From positions 1 through 64,000 of the forward strand of contig NZ_FVZN01000006.1 of assembly GCF_900168685.1 (NCBI RefSeq): DNA of 64,000 nt, given 5' to 3'. Numbering within the stretch: position 1 is the stretch's first letter; the number at the start of each line of letters is the position of its first letter. Shown in pieces: positions 17,922 to 27,328 of the stretch. The notes under the pieces were generated by a model that saw only the letters and a program-made list of their open reading frames with translations, was not told the origin of the DNA and searched no databases. Both the position numbers and the translations under genes were made by a program. This DNA comes from Solibacillus isronensis (lineage in GTDB: Bacteria; Bacillota; Bacilli; Bacillales_A; Planococcaceae).

Positions 17922-18995
17922 TCAATCTCTGTTGTATTGAAGCTGTTGTTTTTCTGTATAACGTTCAAGCGCAAAATCAATCAGCTCTTTAATTAGCTGT
18001 GGATATGTTACATCCGTATGCTGCCACAATAAAGGATACATGCTTACCGGTGTAAATCCTGGCATTGTATTTACTTCATTGATGAATATTTCGTTGTTTT
18101 CAGTTACAAAAAAATCTGCGCGCACTAATCCCGCTCCGTCAATCGCTTTAAACGCTCTTTTCGCCATATCTACTAAGTCTGTATAAACATCGTCTTGTAA
18201 TGGGGCCGGAATAATTAATGCTGTCGAACCATCTTTATATTTTGAATCATAATCATAAAACTCAGTCATTGGCTTAATCTCACCTGCTATTGAAACGTTC
18301 GGTGTATCATTCCCTAACACAGCAAGCTCAATTTCTCTAGCTGTTACGCCTTGTTCAATGACAATTTTGCGGTCATATTGCAGTGCAAATTGGACAGCTT
18401 TTTCTAGTTCCGCTGCATTCGTCGCCTTGCTAATTCCTACACTTGATCCTAAGTTAGCTGGTTTAACAAACATCGGATAGCCTAAAGACTGTTCGCATCT
18501 TTTGATCCAAGCTTCTTTCTCCCGCTCCCATTCACTTCGAATAAAATATTCATAAGGTAATTGCGGCAAATTTGCCATTTCGAATAATTGCTTCATAACT
18601 ACTTTATCCATACCTGCTGCTGAACCAAGAACACCGTTACCTACATAAGGAATGTTCAGCACTTCCAAAAAGCCCTGTACTGTTCCATCTTCACCGTTCG
18701 TACCATGCAGTAAAGGGAAGATTACATCGAATGGACTTTCCATATGTTTTGCAATAAATTGCGTAATATTATTTTCAGACTGGTCTGTTGCCGTTGTAAA
18801 TTGCAATTGTTCAATCGTTTGAGCGGGTTCTGTTAATTGAGGTCCAACACGCCATTCACCCTTCAATGTTATAAAAATCGGGAAAACGTCAAACTCATTA
18901 AAATCCATTGCTTGCGTTACTGCTTTTGCCGTTGAGAGTGATACTTCATGCTCGGCTGACTTACCACCATATAATAAACCAATTCTTTTTTTCAT
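17922..18995 (-). CDS. ddl: D-alanine--D-alanine ligase
   Basis: The 357-residue ATP-grasp enzyme joins two D-alanines. Signatures are LLYGGKSAEHEVSL (residues 7-20), PLLHGTNGEDGTVQGFLE near 94, and FINEVNTMPGF near 309, which supplies metal ligands. An ATG follows a GGAGGTC site. The residue after the conserved MPGF loop and the tyrosine region look like ordinary D-Ala-D-Ala ligases rather than D-Ala-D-Lac ligases, but I cannot settle this from motifs alone. Confidence 0.96.
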   Translation of the reverse strand: MKKRIGLLYGGKSAEHEVSLSTAKAVTQAMDFNEFDVFPIFITLKGEWRVGPQLTEPAQTIEQLQFTTATDQSENNITQFIAKHMESPFDVIFPLLHGTNGEDGTVQGFLEVLNIPYVGNGVLGSAAGMDKVVMKQLFEMANLPQLPYEYFIRSEWEREKEAWIKRCEQSLGYPMFVKPANLGSSVGISKATNAAELEKAVQFALQYDRKIVIEQGVTAREIELAVLGNDTPNVSIAGEIKPMTEFYDYDSKYKDGSTALIIPAPLQDDVYTDLVDMAKRAFKAIDGAGLVRADFFVTENNEIFINEVNTMPGFTPVSMYPLLWQHTDVTYPQLIKELIDFALERYTEKQQLQYNRD

Positions 18996-19065
18996 TTTTT
19001 TGACCTCCAGTTTTCACTAACCTTATTTTATCACGAATACACTAAACGCTGAAATCGGATAAAAA

Positions 19066-19094
19066 ACACCCACTGCCCTGTTCGCTGTGAGTGT
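19066..19094 (-). terminator. Terminator after the 250-residue hypothetical gene
   Basis: A stem ACACTCAC / GTGGGTGT followed by six T on the minus strand overlaps the stop codon. Confidence 0.65.
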
Positions 19095-19843
19095 CAACTA
19101 ATTTGTATTAATTCATCATAGCCTTGTTTTAATATTTCATCTAAATCATCCCAAACTTCATCCGGATAATCATAATCACTCAGCACTCGGATTTCGATTG
19201 CATAATGGGAATTTGGTTTATCTAGTTTATATAATGACAGCAATGCACCTTCTTTAGCAAAAGGCCGATATTGTCTTAATGTAGAAGGATCGATTGTCGG
19301 TGAGTTGTTTTTATTCTTTCTTCTCCAAAAGCTCCCAACACCTTCTTTATCTCTTATCATTTGATTAAATAGATTCGAAACGAGTATTTCAGAATCGCCT
19401 ATAAAACGATAATATACTTTTGTCATTTTGTCAGTTACAGATGAGTAATAAGCATAGCGATTTTGCAATTTGTTGAAAAATGGCGATGCAAGCGGCTCAC
19501 GCTTATGACTAAAATACAGGAGCTCTGCCTGTTCAAGGGGAGTTAACGTATTAATGTTTTTCTCTGTCGTAAAATCTACCCAGCATAAATCTTTCTTTAA
19601 GTCGCTTTCCTTTTTCAGAAAATCGCGCATATCTTCAATTGTTACAAAATCAAATTGTGTATGCATATTAAAAGAGCCGTTGTCGTAGGCGTGCTTTAAT
19701 AACAGAACATTTTTTACGGGCTCGACCGAAACCATAAATTCCTTCAGTGTAAGACCACTATAAATAACAAAATGTTCGACATCGTTCATATGAATATATA
19801 AATGATGCATAAAATCTTCAGCAGATTTCATTTTCTTCGCCAC
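19094..19843 (-). CDS. Conserved-looking hypothetical protein, about 249 residues
   Basis: I do not recognise a family. The most likely start is a GTG at 19843, ten bases after AAAGGGG; an upstream GTG at 19852 is only one base from it. The product is acidic at its C-terminus, has no membrane segment or signal peptide, and contains a central 'SHKREPLASPFFNKLQNRYAYY' segment with many aromatic residues. Codon use is like its neighbours. It stands alone between ddl and rodA. Confidence 0.7.
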   Translation of the reverse strand: MAKKMKSAEDFMHHLYIHMNDVEHFVIYSGLTLKEFMVSVEPVKNVLLLKHAYDNGSFNMHTQFDFVTIEDMRDFLKKESDLKKDLCWVDFTTEKNINTLTPLEQAELLYFSHKREPLASPFFNKLQNRYAYYSSVTDKMTKVYYRFIGDSEILVSNLFNQMIRDKEGVGSFWRRKNKNNSPTIDPSTLRQYRPFAKEGALLSLYKLDKPNSHYAIEIRVLSDYDYPDEVWDDLDEILKQGYDELIQIS

Positions 19844-20099
19844 GATTTGCACGCCCCTTTAATATGAATAATATGATTATTATATGACTTCTCATTCAAA
19901 TTTGAAACATTTTCTCACCTGTTTCGTCCAACTTTTAAATTAGTCTTACTAAAGTAATTTTTATAAGAATATGATAAAGTAAATAAAGCTTAAAACATTA
20001 CAGCAATTTCCGTGAAAACTTTCCTATATCTGCAATTCTTTTACCGGGAAATGTTGTGCCCATATAAAGAACCTTCAATTTGTTGGTATCTTCTGACCC

Positions 20100-20113
20100 T
20101 TTAACGGGTTAAA
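20100..20113. promoter_or_regulatory. Small palindrome before rodA
   Basis: TTTAAC GG GTTAAA, a 6-2-6 inverted repeat, lies about 25 bases before the rodA start. It may be an operator or chance in AT-rich DNA. Confidence 0.25.
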
Positions 20114-20136
20114 TTTAATAATTTAAGGTGAAACGA

Positions 20137-21327
20137 ATGGATACAAACAATTATAATTTTAATAAACGGTTCGACTGGCCGCTTACTACTATCCTCATCA
20201 TATTTTTAGGGGTAAGTGTGCTGGCAATCGCATCTGCACAAACTTCAGGTCAATATGGAATAAATTTCATACCGAAGCAAATAATAAACTATGCTATTTT
20301 TGCTTTTATTGTGGCCTTTGTCATGTACTTTGACCCTGATCAGTATAAAAAAATGGCATGGCCGCTTTACGGTTTCGGAATCTTGCTATTAGTTGCCCTT
20401 GTCGTTATTCCGACTTCAACTGGTTTAACTGTTGAAACAAACGGAGCAAAAAGCTGGTTCAAAACACCAATCGGTAATATTCAGCCTGCCGAATTTATGA
20501 AGACATTCTACATTTTAGCTTCTGCCTTTTTAATTAGTAAGCACAATGAAAATTACCAGATTAAAACGATTAAATCCGATTTATTGCTGCTCGGTAAAAT
20601 TTGTTTAACGTTGGCAATACCGCTTGGCTTCATTATGATGCAGCCGGATTTAGGTTCTGCGCTAGTATTCTTTGCAATTACTGCAGCACTTGTGATTGTC
20701 GCAGGTGTAACTTGGAAAATTATTTTACCGCTTTTTGGCGGTGCTGCACTTGTTGGCGGTTCGTTATTATGGATGGCACTGTATATGCAGGACTTCCTGG
20801 AAAAGACATTTGGTTTCCAACCATACCAATTCGCCCGTATTTACTCATGGATTAATCCTTATGAGTATGCGACTTCAGACGGCTATCATTTAATTACTTC
20901 ACTAAATGCGATTGGCTCCGGTGAGGTTTTCGGTAAAGGATTCATGGCGCGTGAAGTATATGTTGCGGAAAACCATACAGACTTTATCTTTGCTGTAATT
21001 GGTGAAGAGTGGGGCTTTATCGGCGCAAGCGCTGTTATTTGTCTATACTTCCTGTTAATCTATCACTTAACGAAGATGACTTTGTTATTAAAAGATCCAT
21101 TCTGTACTTATGTATGTGCAGGGATTATCGCTATGATTACGTTCCATGTATTTGAAAACATCGGTATGACGATACAACTTCTGCCGATTACAGGTATTCC
21201 GTTACCTTTCATTAGCTACGGAGGTAGTTCGATGATGGGGAATGCCTTAGCGATCGGTCTAGTCTATAGTATGAAGTATCATTACCGTACGTATATGTTT
21301 ACAACAAATGATCCTGACGATGAATAA
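20137..21327 (+). CDS. rodA: Rod-shape glycosyltransferase RodA (SEDS family)
   Basis: The 396-residue protein has about ten membrane helices and SEDS motifs: NGAKSWFKTPIGNIQPAEFMK near 112, QPDLGSALVF near 174, and the C-terminal PLPFISYGGSSM near 350. RodA polymerises lipid II into glycan strands during cell elongation, together with class B penicillin-binding proteins. The ATG at 20137 follows AAGGTGA; an upstream GTG would overlap that site. A RodA rather than FtsW or SpoVE assignment rests on overall resemblance. Confidence 0.88.
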   Translation: MDTNNYNFNKRFDWPLTTILIIFLGVSVLAIASAQTSGQYGINFIPKQIINYAIFAFIVAFVMYFDPDQYKKMAWPLYGFGILLLVALVVIPTSTGLTVETNGAKSWFKTPIGNIQPAEFMKTFYILASAFLISKHNENYQIKTIKSDLLLLGKICLTLAIPLGFIMMQPDLGSALVFFAITAALVIVAGVTWKIILPLFGGAALVGGSLLWMALYMQDFLEKTFGFQPYQFARIYSWINPYEYATSDGYHLITSLNAIGSGEVFGKGFMAREVYVAENHTDFIFAVIGEEWGFIGASAVICLYFLLIYHLTKMTLLLKDPFCTYVCAGIIAMITFHVFENIGMTIQLLPITGIPLPFISYGGSSMMGNALAIGLVYSMKYHYRTYMFTTNDPDDE

Positions 21328-21330
21328 AAC

Positions 21331-21362
21331 AAAAAGGACCCGTGTATACCGCGGGTCCTTTT
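21331..21362. terminator. Bidirectional terminator after rodA
   Basis: A strong hairpin AAAAGGACCCG / CGGGTCCTTTT with A/T runs on both sides lies between rodA and the convergent 45-codon gene. Confidence 0.85.
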
Positions 21363-21422
21363 CCTATTGCTTCATATGAAATTAACGTATGACAAACGGG
21401 GTTTCATCACACCTAATTTTCA

Positions 21423-21560
21423 TTAATTTTGCGTTTGTGGAGTTTGTGTTGGTGGTGTTAAAACTTTTAAAAGCTCAAGACGAGATTTCGTAACTGTCGC
21501 CGTAACACCTAATTTTGATAAGTTTGTAACAATACGCTTTAAATCAATCTCTTTCGCCAT
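21423..21560 (-). CDS. Small protein of 45 residues, unrecognised
   Basis: A short frame starts with ATG seven bases after a good GAGGTG site and ends with TAA at 21423-21425. The product begins MAKEIDLKRIVTNLSKLG, is basic and helical in its first 30 residues, and ends in a Pro/Thr/Gln-rich tail (PPTQTPQTQ). No membrane segment or signal is visible. The ribosome site and the shared terminator at 21331-21362 argue that it is real. The function is unknown. Confidence 0.65.
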   Translation of the reverse strand: MAKEIDLKRIVTNLSKLGVTATVTKSRLELLKVLTPPTQTPQTQN

Positions 21561-22041
21561 TTGATTACACCTCAAACTTTCCTTTGTTAATATATATAAC
21601 GATATTTCATGTTAAAAGTTTCAAATTTATAAGGTCAGACCTTGTACTACTTCATATGTTACCACGTATAAGCTTATTTTTCTTTCCTGTTTTGTGACAA
21701 AACTAAAACATAATTAAACTTAACCGTTTATTAACAATAATAAACCTATATAAATTTATTTTAGAGAAAATTTTTTCTAGTAAATTTTATAATTACTTTT
21801 GAAATAATTTACATAATCTTCTCGAATACATGTTATTTAATAATTTTATTTTCCACGTGTAGTTAAAATGAATTGCATTATATTTCCAACTACGTTTAAC
21901 AAAAATTACAAGTGGAAATATTGAAAATATCATACCCATTTTTGTGAAGTAATTCCGACTTGGAATAAACAAATTTTTATCCGTTCGGGCCTTTTAATTC
22001 ATCATTTCACATAGATGTTACTTCAGTAGGAGGAACTTCAA
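21561..22041. other. AT-rich intergenic region with two palindromes
   Basis: About 480 bases without a supported gene lie between the divergent 45-codon gene and the YwqG-like gene. The region contains GTTTTGT G ACAAAAC (21689-21703), a perfect 7-1-7 palindrome, and AAGGTC A GACCTT (about 21632-21644), a 6-1-6 palindrome. It must hold the promoters of both flanking genes. I see no structured RNA I can name. Confidence 0.4.
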
Positions 22042-22842
22042 ATGTCACATATAGAAAAAAATATTTATATTCCAAAAGAATTGATCCATTATCATACGAG
22101 TTTAAGTCATTCAGCCGAACAAGTAGCAATTTTAAAACCGGTGAAACAGCCTGCGTTTTTACATGAAAGTAAATTTGCCGGTCTTCCTTTTCTAACAAAT
22201 AAAATGGAACACCCTAAAGACAATCAAAATCGCTATATGCTGTTTTTGGCACAGCTTAACTTTGCGGAGATTCAGCTTGACCATCCATTTCCACAAGATG
22301 GTATATTGCAATTTTATATTCCACAGCAATGTTATGAAAGGGAAAAATCACATTCGGAATGTCGTTCTTTTAAAGTCCAATATATACCTTATCAAGGTCA
22401 CTATAATGAATTTATTCATGATTTCACATATTTAGAAGACGTAAACATCAGCAGTTTCCCGATTCAGCAGGAGATGAAGCTCATTCCAAAAACACAATTT
22501 GAACCAGTGTCTGCAATGGATTACCGTTTAAATAATTATTTTAATCCTGAAATAATGGATGCACCCATTACATTGGATGACCGTTCATTTCAGGATGTAT
22601 ATTTGGAGAGTTATTTAGCAGCGGAGCATAAAATTGGCGGCTATCCGTATTTTATACATCAGGACTTCAGGAAAACGTCGCGCTACTTACAGCACTACGA
22701 CACATTATTACTGCAAATCGTTTCAAACGATGAGCAAAATATTATGTGGGGAGATAGTGGGATTATCAGCTTCTTCATTAACTCCAAAAAATTAGCACAA
22801 CGTGATTTCTCGGATATTTACTTCCATGTTGAGGAATATTAA
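22042..22842 (+). CDS. YwqG-like protein (DUF1963)
   Basis: The 266-residue protein matches the YwqG/DUF1963 family. Indicative segments are FAGLPFLTNKMEHPKD near 47, MLFLAQLNFAEI near 70, KIGGYPYFIHQD near 198 and NIMWGDSGIISFFI near 232. The last two are family hallmarks. The biochemical role of the family is not established. A ribosome site AGGAGG precedes the ATG. It is cytoplasmic by sequence, with no signal or membrane helix. Confidence 0.8.
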   Translation: MSHIEKNIYIPKELIHYHTSLSHSAEQVAILKPVKQPAFLHESKFAGLPFLTNKMEHPKDNQNRYMLFLAQLNFAEIQLDHPFPQDGILQFYIPQQCYEREKSHSECRSFKVQYIPYQGHYNEFIHDFTYLEDVNISSFPIQQEMKLIPKTQFEPVSAMDYRLNNYFNPEIMDAPITLDDRSFQDVYLESYLAAEHKIGGYPYFIHQDFRKTSRYLQHYDTLLLQIVSNDEQNIMWGDSGIISFFINSKKLAQRDFSDIYFHVEEY

Positions 22843-22850
22843 AGCAGTAA

Positions 22851-22882
22851 GAAGCACTCGCTTGAAGTGTTTCTTTTTTTGT
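22851..22882 (+). terminator. Terminator after the YwqG-like gene
   Basis: An imperfect stem GAAGCACT / AGTGTTTC followed by seven T on the plus strand. Confidence 0.6.
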
Positions 22883-22923
22883 TTTGCTTCCATAGGCTAT
22901 AATGAAAGTAAGAAGGAAAGTAG

Positions 22924-24390
22924 GTGAATCTTTTGAGCGCAATTATTCAAAGTTCCATTTGGGTACCGCTTATTATGTTTATAAATATTCTATTTGCCCT
23001 GACTGTCATTTTTTTAGAGCGCAAAAAGCCTTCATCAACTTGGGCATGGTTGCTCGTTCTTTTTTTCTTACCGTTTGTTGGATTTTTCCTCTATTTATTA
23101 TTAGGAAGGCAATTAAGAAAAAAACACTTATTCCGTTGGGATGGCAGAAAAGATATCGGGATTGAACAACTGATTAATTATCAGATTGAAGCAATTGAAA
23201 AAAATGAGCTGGAACTGCGTGCAGAACATATTAAAAGTTATAATCATCTCATATATATGAATTTAAAAACAAATAACGCTGTCCTGACACAAGATAACGA
23301 TGTGAAGATTTTCGATGACGGCAGTGACAAGTTCGAAGCACTTATAAATGATATTCTACATGCGAAAAACCACATTCATATTCAATACTATATTTTCAAA
23401 CTGGATAACTTGGGGCAACGCATTGTAAATGCTTTAATAAAAAAGGCAAAACAAGGTGTAAAAGTAAGAGTACTATTTGATGAAATGGGCTCACGCGGAG
23501 TTCGGAAGAGGCATTTTAAAGAACTGATCGAAGCTGGCGGTGAAGTAGAAGTATTTTTCCCTTCAATTTTGCCACTCATCAATCCACGCTTAAACTTTAG
23601 AAATCACAGAAAAATTTCCATAATAGACGGGCGTATCGGCTATATTGGAGGTTTTAACGTCGGGGATGAATATTTAAGTTTATCGGATCGATTCGGCTAC
23701 TGGCGCGATACACACTTACGTATTGAAGGAAGTGCTGTCCACCCATTACAGACACGTTTCATTTTAGACTGGAATCAGGCAAGTGCCAAAAATGATATTT
23801 GTTATGCAGAGCGTTATTTTCCGATTATTCCTCAAAAAGGAACGGCAGCTCTCCAAATTATTTCAAGTGGACCTGACACAGAATGGGAAGTAATTAAAAA
23901 CAACTATTTGCATTTAATCTCAAATGCAAAAAAATACGTGTACATACAGTCCCCGTATTTCATTCCGGATGATTCGTTTTTTGACGCTATTAAAATTGCA
24001 GCACTATCCGGCCTCGACGTGCGGATTATGATTCCAAATAAACCTGACCATATGTTTGTCTATTGGGCAACTTATTCATACGTAGGACCACTCGTTGAAG
24101 CAGGTGCCAAAGTGTATCATTATGAGAAAGGCTTTATTCACGCCAAAATGATTGTCGTGGATGATGAAATTGCTTCCGTCGGTACTGCAAACATTGATGT
24201 GCGGAGCTTTAGTTTAAACTTTGAAGTGAATGCCCTTCTTTATGACCGATTATTGGCACACCATCTTGCCGAAATATTCGAAAGTGATATATTAGACTGC
24301 TCAGAGCTCACATATGAACTGTACAAAAATCGCTCCAGCTTTATTAAATTCAAAGAATCCATTTCTCGTTTATTATCACCGATACTGTAG
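22924..24390 (+). CDS. cls: Cardiolipin synthase (phospholipase D family)
   Basis: The 488-residue protein has two N-terminal membrane helices (about 10-60) and two phospholipase-D catalytic motifs. The first is HRKISIIDG with downstream GGFNVGD (near 228); the second is HAKMIVVDDEIASVGTAN (near 405). It condenses two phosphatidylglycerol molecules to cardiolipin at the membrane. Start may be the GTG at 22924 (AAGGA site) or the TTG at 22933 (AGGTGA site). Several Cls paralogues are normal in Bacillales; this could be ClsA- or YwiE-like. Confidence 0.9.
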   Translation: MNLLSAIIQSSIWVPLIMFINILFALTVIFLERKKPSSTWAWLLVLFFLPFVGFFLYLLLGRQLRKKHLFRWDGRKDIGIEQLINYQIEAIEKNELELRAEHIKSYNHLIYMNLKTNNAVLTQDNDVKIFDDGSDKFEALINDILHAKNHIHIQYYIFKLDNLGQRIVNALIKKAKQGVKVRVLFDEMGSRGVRKRHFKELIEAGGEVEVFFPSILPLINPRLNFRNHRKISIIDGRIGYIGGFNVGDEYLSLSDRFGYWRDTHLRIEGSAVHPLQTRFILDWNQASAKNDICYAERYFPIIPQKGTAALQIISSGPDTEWEVIKNNYLHLISNAKKYVYIQSPYFIPDDSFFDAIKIAALSGLDVRIMIPNKPDHMFVYWATYSYVGPLVEAGAKVYHYEKGFIHAKMIVVDDEIASVGTANIDVRSFSLNFEVNALLYDRLLAHHLAEIFESDILDCSELTYELYKNRSSFIKFKESISRLLSPIL

Positions 24391-24425
24391 GGAAATAAGA
24401 TTGAGTTTAAAGTTTTACGCATAGT

Positions 24426-24466
24426 AAAAAACCAATTTCCTCTTTTTTGAGGAAATTGGTTTTTTG
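24426..24466. terminator. Bidirectional terminator between cls and the VanY-like gene
   Basis: A hairpin AAAACCAATTTCCTC / GAGGAAATTGGTTTT with A/T runs on both sides. Confidence 0.88.
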
Positions 24467-24487
24467 TTTATCATTCAATTTCAAGTA

Positions 24488-25378
24488 TTATTGTATCCCT
24501 AAGTATTCTTCCAGCGTTACGCCTGCTTCAAATACCTTTGTCGCAAGCTCACCTTCCAAATAGCGGAAATGCCATGATTCATGCATGAAACCTGTAATCT
24601 CTTCTTTTCCTTTTGGATAACGTAAAATGAATCCGTATTTATGGGCATTTTGTGCCAACCACTGCCCTGCTTCAGTTTCGCCGAACTCATTTGTCAGCCA
24701 TAAATCTTCCCGGCCCTTTTCCCCAATATCAAAAGCGAGTCCAGTTTGATGCTCGGAATATCCTGGTCTTGCACTATAGCGATCCGCCGCTTCCTTTCCG
24801 TCTCGCTTCACATACCGATCGTATAGTGTTTTTTGATAGTCATAAGAACGGAAACCACTAAAAGCAACGAGCTCTAGTCCATTTTCCATTGCAGCTTTTG
24901 CCATCTTTTCAAAAGCGGCACGCGCCTTAGGATCTTCCCCTTTATTGTAAGTTGAAGGAAGAGGGTTTTTCTTATTCGCAATTAAAACCCCTTTTACAAA
25001 AGTAGGCTCAGTTGCAGGCTTTTGTCCAACAATATATCCATTTTCCAGTTCCACTTCTTCCGTAGCGGGTGGCGTTTCTTTAGCAGGTTGCTTAATTGGC
25101 TGTTCTCCGGAATTTACCAAAGAATTTCCACCGTTTTTTTCTGAAGAAGCCAGATCATCTGCATTTTCATCTTGTGGCTTCAACGGTTCTTCTGTTTCGT
25201 TTGTTTTATTTTGCGTCTCTTCTTTTTCCAGTTCAGTTGGTTCAACAGATTTTTCTTCTGTAGCAGATTGTGCTACTTCAAATTTATAATAAATAGACCC
25301 TAAGATCGCGATTAAAATAACAATTGAAATGGATACAATTATTGCGATCGGACTTTTTCTGTTTGCTTTTCTGTTCAT
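24488..25378 (-). CDS. D-Ala-D-Ala carboxypeptidase, VanY type, membrane-anchored
   Basis: The ATG at 25378 gives 296 residues, with an N-terminal cytoplasmic stretch, one membrane helix (about 12-32), a Glu/Lys/Pro-rich linker (about 40-120) and a C-terminal VanY peptidase domain. Zinc and catalytic residues are visible in YSEHQTGLAFDIGEKG near 213 and HESWHFRY near 265. The enzyme would trim the terminal D-alanine from peptidoglycan stem peptides outside the cell. Resemblance is to B. subtilis YodJ. It probably shares a transcript with the small membrane protein 25 bases upstream. Confidence 0.88.
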   Translation of the reverse strand: MNRKANRKSPIAIIVSISIVILIAILGSIYYKFEVAQSATEEKSVEPTELEKEETQNKTNETEEPLKPQDENADDLASSEKNGGNSLVNSGEQPIKQPAKETPPATEEVELENGYIVGQKPATEPTFVKGVLIANKKNPLPSTYNKGEDPKARAAFEKMAKAAMENGLELVAFSGFRSYDYQKTLYDRYVKRDGKEAADRYSARPGYSEHQTGLAFDIGEKGREDLWLTNEFGETEAGQWLAQNAHKYGFILRYPKGKEEITGFMHESWHFRYLEGELATKVFEAGVTLEEYLGIQ

Positions 25379-25403
25379 TCCATTTCGCCTTCTTTTTCTA
25401 TTT

Positions 25404-25658
25404 TTATCCTGTGACAATAATAAATAAAACAATAATTGATAAAACCGCAAAAATCATCGACATCTTCTGCATCCATTTAGCTTCTTTTTCATGGCCCTTT
25501 TCTTTAAAGGTACGTGAACGGAAAAAATTCGTAAACGTAAACATAATCGTCATAGCTAAAATGGCCGCTTCCATATTTTGTTTCACAATGAAAAATAGTG
25601 CGGTTAAACTAGCTCCTGCAACTAAAACGAGTGAGATCGCTCTTTCATATTTTTTCAT
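25404..25658 (-). CDS. Small membrane protein, 84 residues
   Basis: An ATG at 25658 follows an AAGGAG site. The product has three hydrophobic segments (about 8-25, 28-45 and 68-84) joined by a charged loop (RSRTFKEKGHEKEAKW). I do not recognise it. A candidate promoter, TTGCAT-N18-TATACT, lies upstream. It is probably cotranscribed with the VanY-type gene, which suggests a cell-envelope role; that is inference from position only. Confidence 0.7.
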   Translation of the reverse strand: MKKYERAISLVLVAGASLTALFFIVKQNMEAAILAMTIMFTFTNFFRSRTFKEKGHEKEAKWMQKMSMIFAVLSIIVLFIIVTG

Positions 25659-25792
25659 TTTTCTCTCCTTACATGATGATTGCATGTTCTTCTTAAAAGC
25701 AATCTATTTTTCAACCTTTGTTTAGTATAAAACTAGCTTAATTGATAATGCAATTTTGAAAATCTTAAAGGTACAACTAGTTTCAAAATAAA

Positions 25793-25830
25793 AAACTCTA
25801 CATGTAATAATATATACCATGCAGAGTTTT
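25793..25830 (-). terminator. Possible terminator downstream of the AraC-type gene
   Basis: A stem AAAACTCT.CATG / CATG.AGAGTTTT with one mismatch is followed by an A/T-rich tail, about 115 bases beyond the AraC-type stop codon. Confidence 0.45.
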
Positions 25831-25946
25831 CGTAGATTATTCTTTTTTTTCTGAAACTTTCAGCTGAACGAAGAATAAAGAAATTAAATTAACTATTCTG
25901 CCCAACAATTAAGGGTGAACTACACGCACTAGTAGGCTTTTAATTA

Positions 25947-26741
25947 TTAAACATTTTCGTACTCTACTTCAGGAATTTCAAATCGGAAAAATTCATGATG
26001 CAATTCATCACGGAAATGTTTAGGTGTTACACCTGTGTATTTCTTGAAAATTCTCGTGAAATAACTCTGATTACAGAAATGGAATTGATCTGAAATTGAC
26101 GTAATACTTTTATTCGTATGGCGTAAATAATATTGGGATTCCTCTACACGGCGAACATTTAAGTATTCAACTAAAGTGATCCCTACATGCTCACGGAAAA
26201 TACGCGATAAATGACTCGTACTAATATGGAAGTTCGCTGCAATACTTTCAACTGTTAAATCATTTTCCAGCTCATCATTTATGTACATAATTACTTTGTT
26301 TACTGTTTGGTGACGGAACGTAGGCTGCTTTCGATCCGCAATAAAGTACACATAAAAATCGATTAAGTCATCCGCAAATTGCAGAAACTCGGCATCCTTC
26401 ATCTTGTTTTCAATCATATCTGCACATGCTAAATTGAAGGCAAATGCTTTTTTAGAAGGGACTTGATTATCTAAAAGCTTACGCGCAACAATTGAGGATA
26501 ACGTAACAAAATACGAGCGCACTACTTTAATGACCTGTTTTCCGAAGCGTGCGGATAATATGTCTATTATTTCGTGTAATGTCTTCTTTGCTTTTGCTAC
26601 TTCTAAATGATAAACTTCAAAAATCAATCGAGATTCCAGAACAAAAAAATCTTCGATACCAGCATATTGATTGATATTGTCAATCTCTTGAAAATACCGT
26701 TTTGAAATTGTTTCCGAGATTGAATATTGATGTAGTTGCAT
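25947..26741 (-). CDS. AraC-family transcriptional regulator
   Basis: The 264-residue protein has a C-terminal AraC/XylS DNA-binding domain (about 155-255) with both helix-turn-helix units: VESIAANFHISTSHLSRIFR and SISDQFHFCNQSYFTRIFKK. The N-terminal part (1-150) is helical and not a recognisable sugar-binding cupin, so the signal is unknown. It is divergent from the LytTR gene across roughly 590 noncoding bases. Confidence 0.88.
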   Translation of the reverse strand: MQLHQYSISETISKRYFQEIDNINQYAGIEDFFVLESRLIFEVYHLEVAKAKKTLHEIIDILSARFGKQVIKVVRSYFVTLSSIVARKLLDNQVPSKKAFAFNLACADMIENKMKDAEFLQFADDLIDFYVYFIADRKQPTFRHQTVNKVIMYINDELENDLTVESIAANFHISTSHLSRIFREHVGITLVEYLNVRRVEESQYYLRHTNKSITSISDQFHFCNQSYFTRIFKKYTGVTPKHFRDELHHEFFRFEIPEVEYENV

Positions 26742-27328
26742 AAGTTACCCCATCTTTCTTCAGAATGACCTTCTATTACTTATTAGAAAAACAAGCCTAA
26801 TACAAATGTACAAGAAATTGTCATAATTCTGCAGATTGTTTATATTCCTTACATCTGCCAGTCTGTATTTCATAATAAGTAATATCATTATATTAATCAT
26901 AAGAAATTTCCATAGTAGAATTTCTTTTATTAAGCAAAGTAATTATTTATTCATTTTTATATTTATACTATTATAGTATGCATTGTTTTCCGCATAATAG
27001 TACATTTTATTAGTAACTATAGTGAATATTACCATATTACAAGATTTGCTTTCAACCTAATTTTAACAATTACCCTAGGACAAAATTATTAGGTTACTTC
27101 CAATTATAGAAATAAAGGAATTTAAAAAATGCATATTTCACCTAATCATACTCTTTTAGCATAGTAATTTTCACGCTATTTTTTCATTATATTTTCCATA
27201 AAAAAATTCACTTTTTACATCCACAAAAAATATTTTTCATTTTAAAAAATCTTCCCAACCCAATTTCTTTAAATATGTAGTAAAATAGTTCATAATTGTA
27301 TAAAATGCTTATAAAGAGGTGTTATAAA
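26742..27328. other. AT-rich divergent intergenic region
   Basis: About 590 bases with very low GC lie between the AraC-type gene (minus) and the LytTR gene (plus). An imperfect hairpin (TACTATTATAGTATGC with GCATAATAGTA, around 26966-27002) and several TATAAT-like boxes are present. I see no supported gene or named RNA. Confidence 0.4.

Noticed and set aside
24240-24422. 60-codon frame opposite the end of cls
   Set aside because: It is a shadow of the second phospholipase-D motif region on the other strand.
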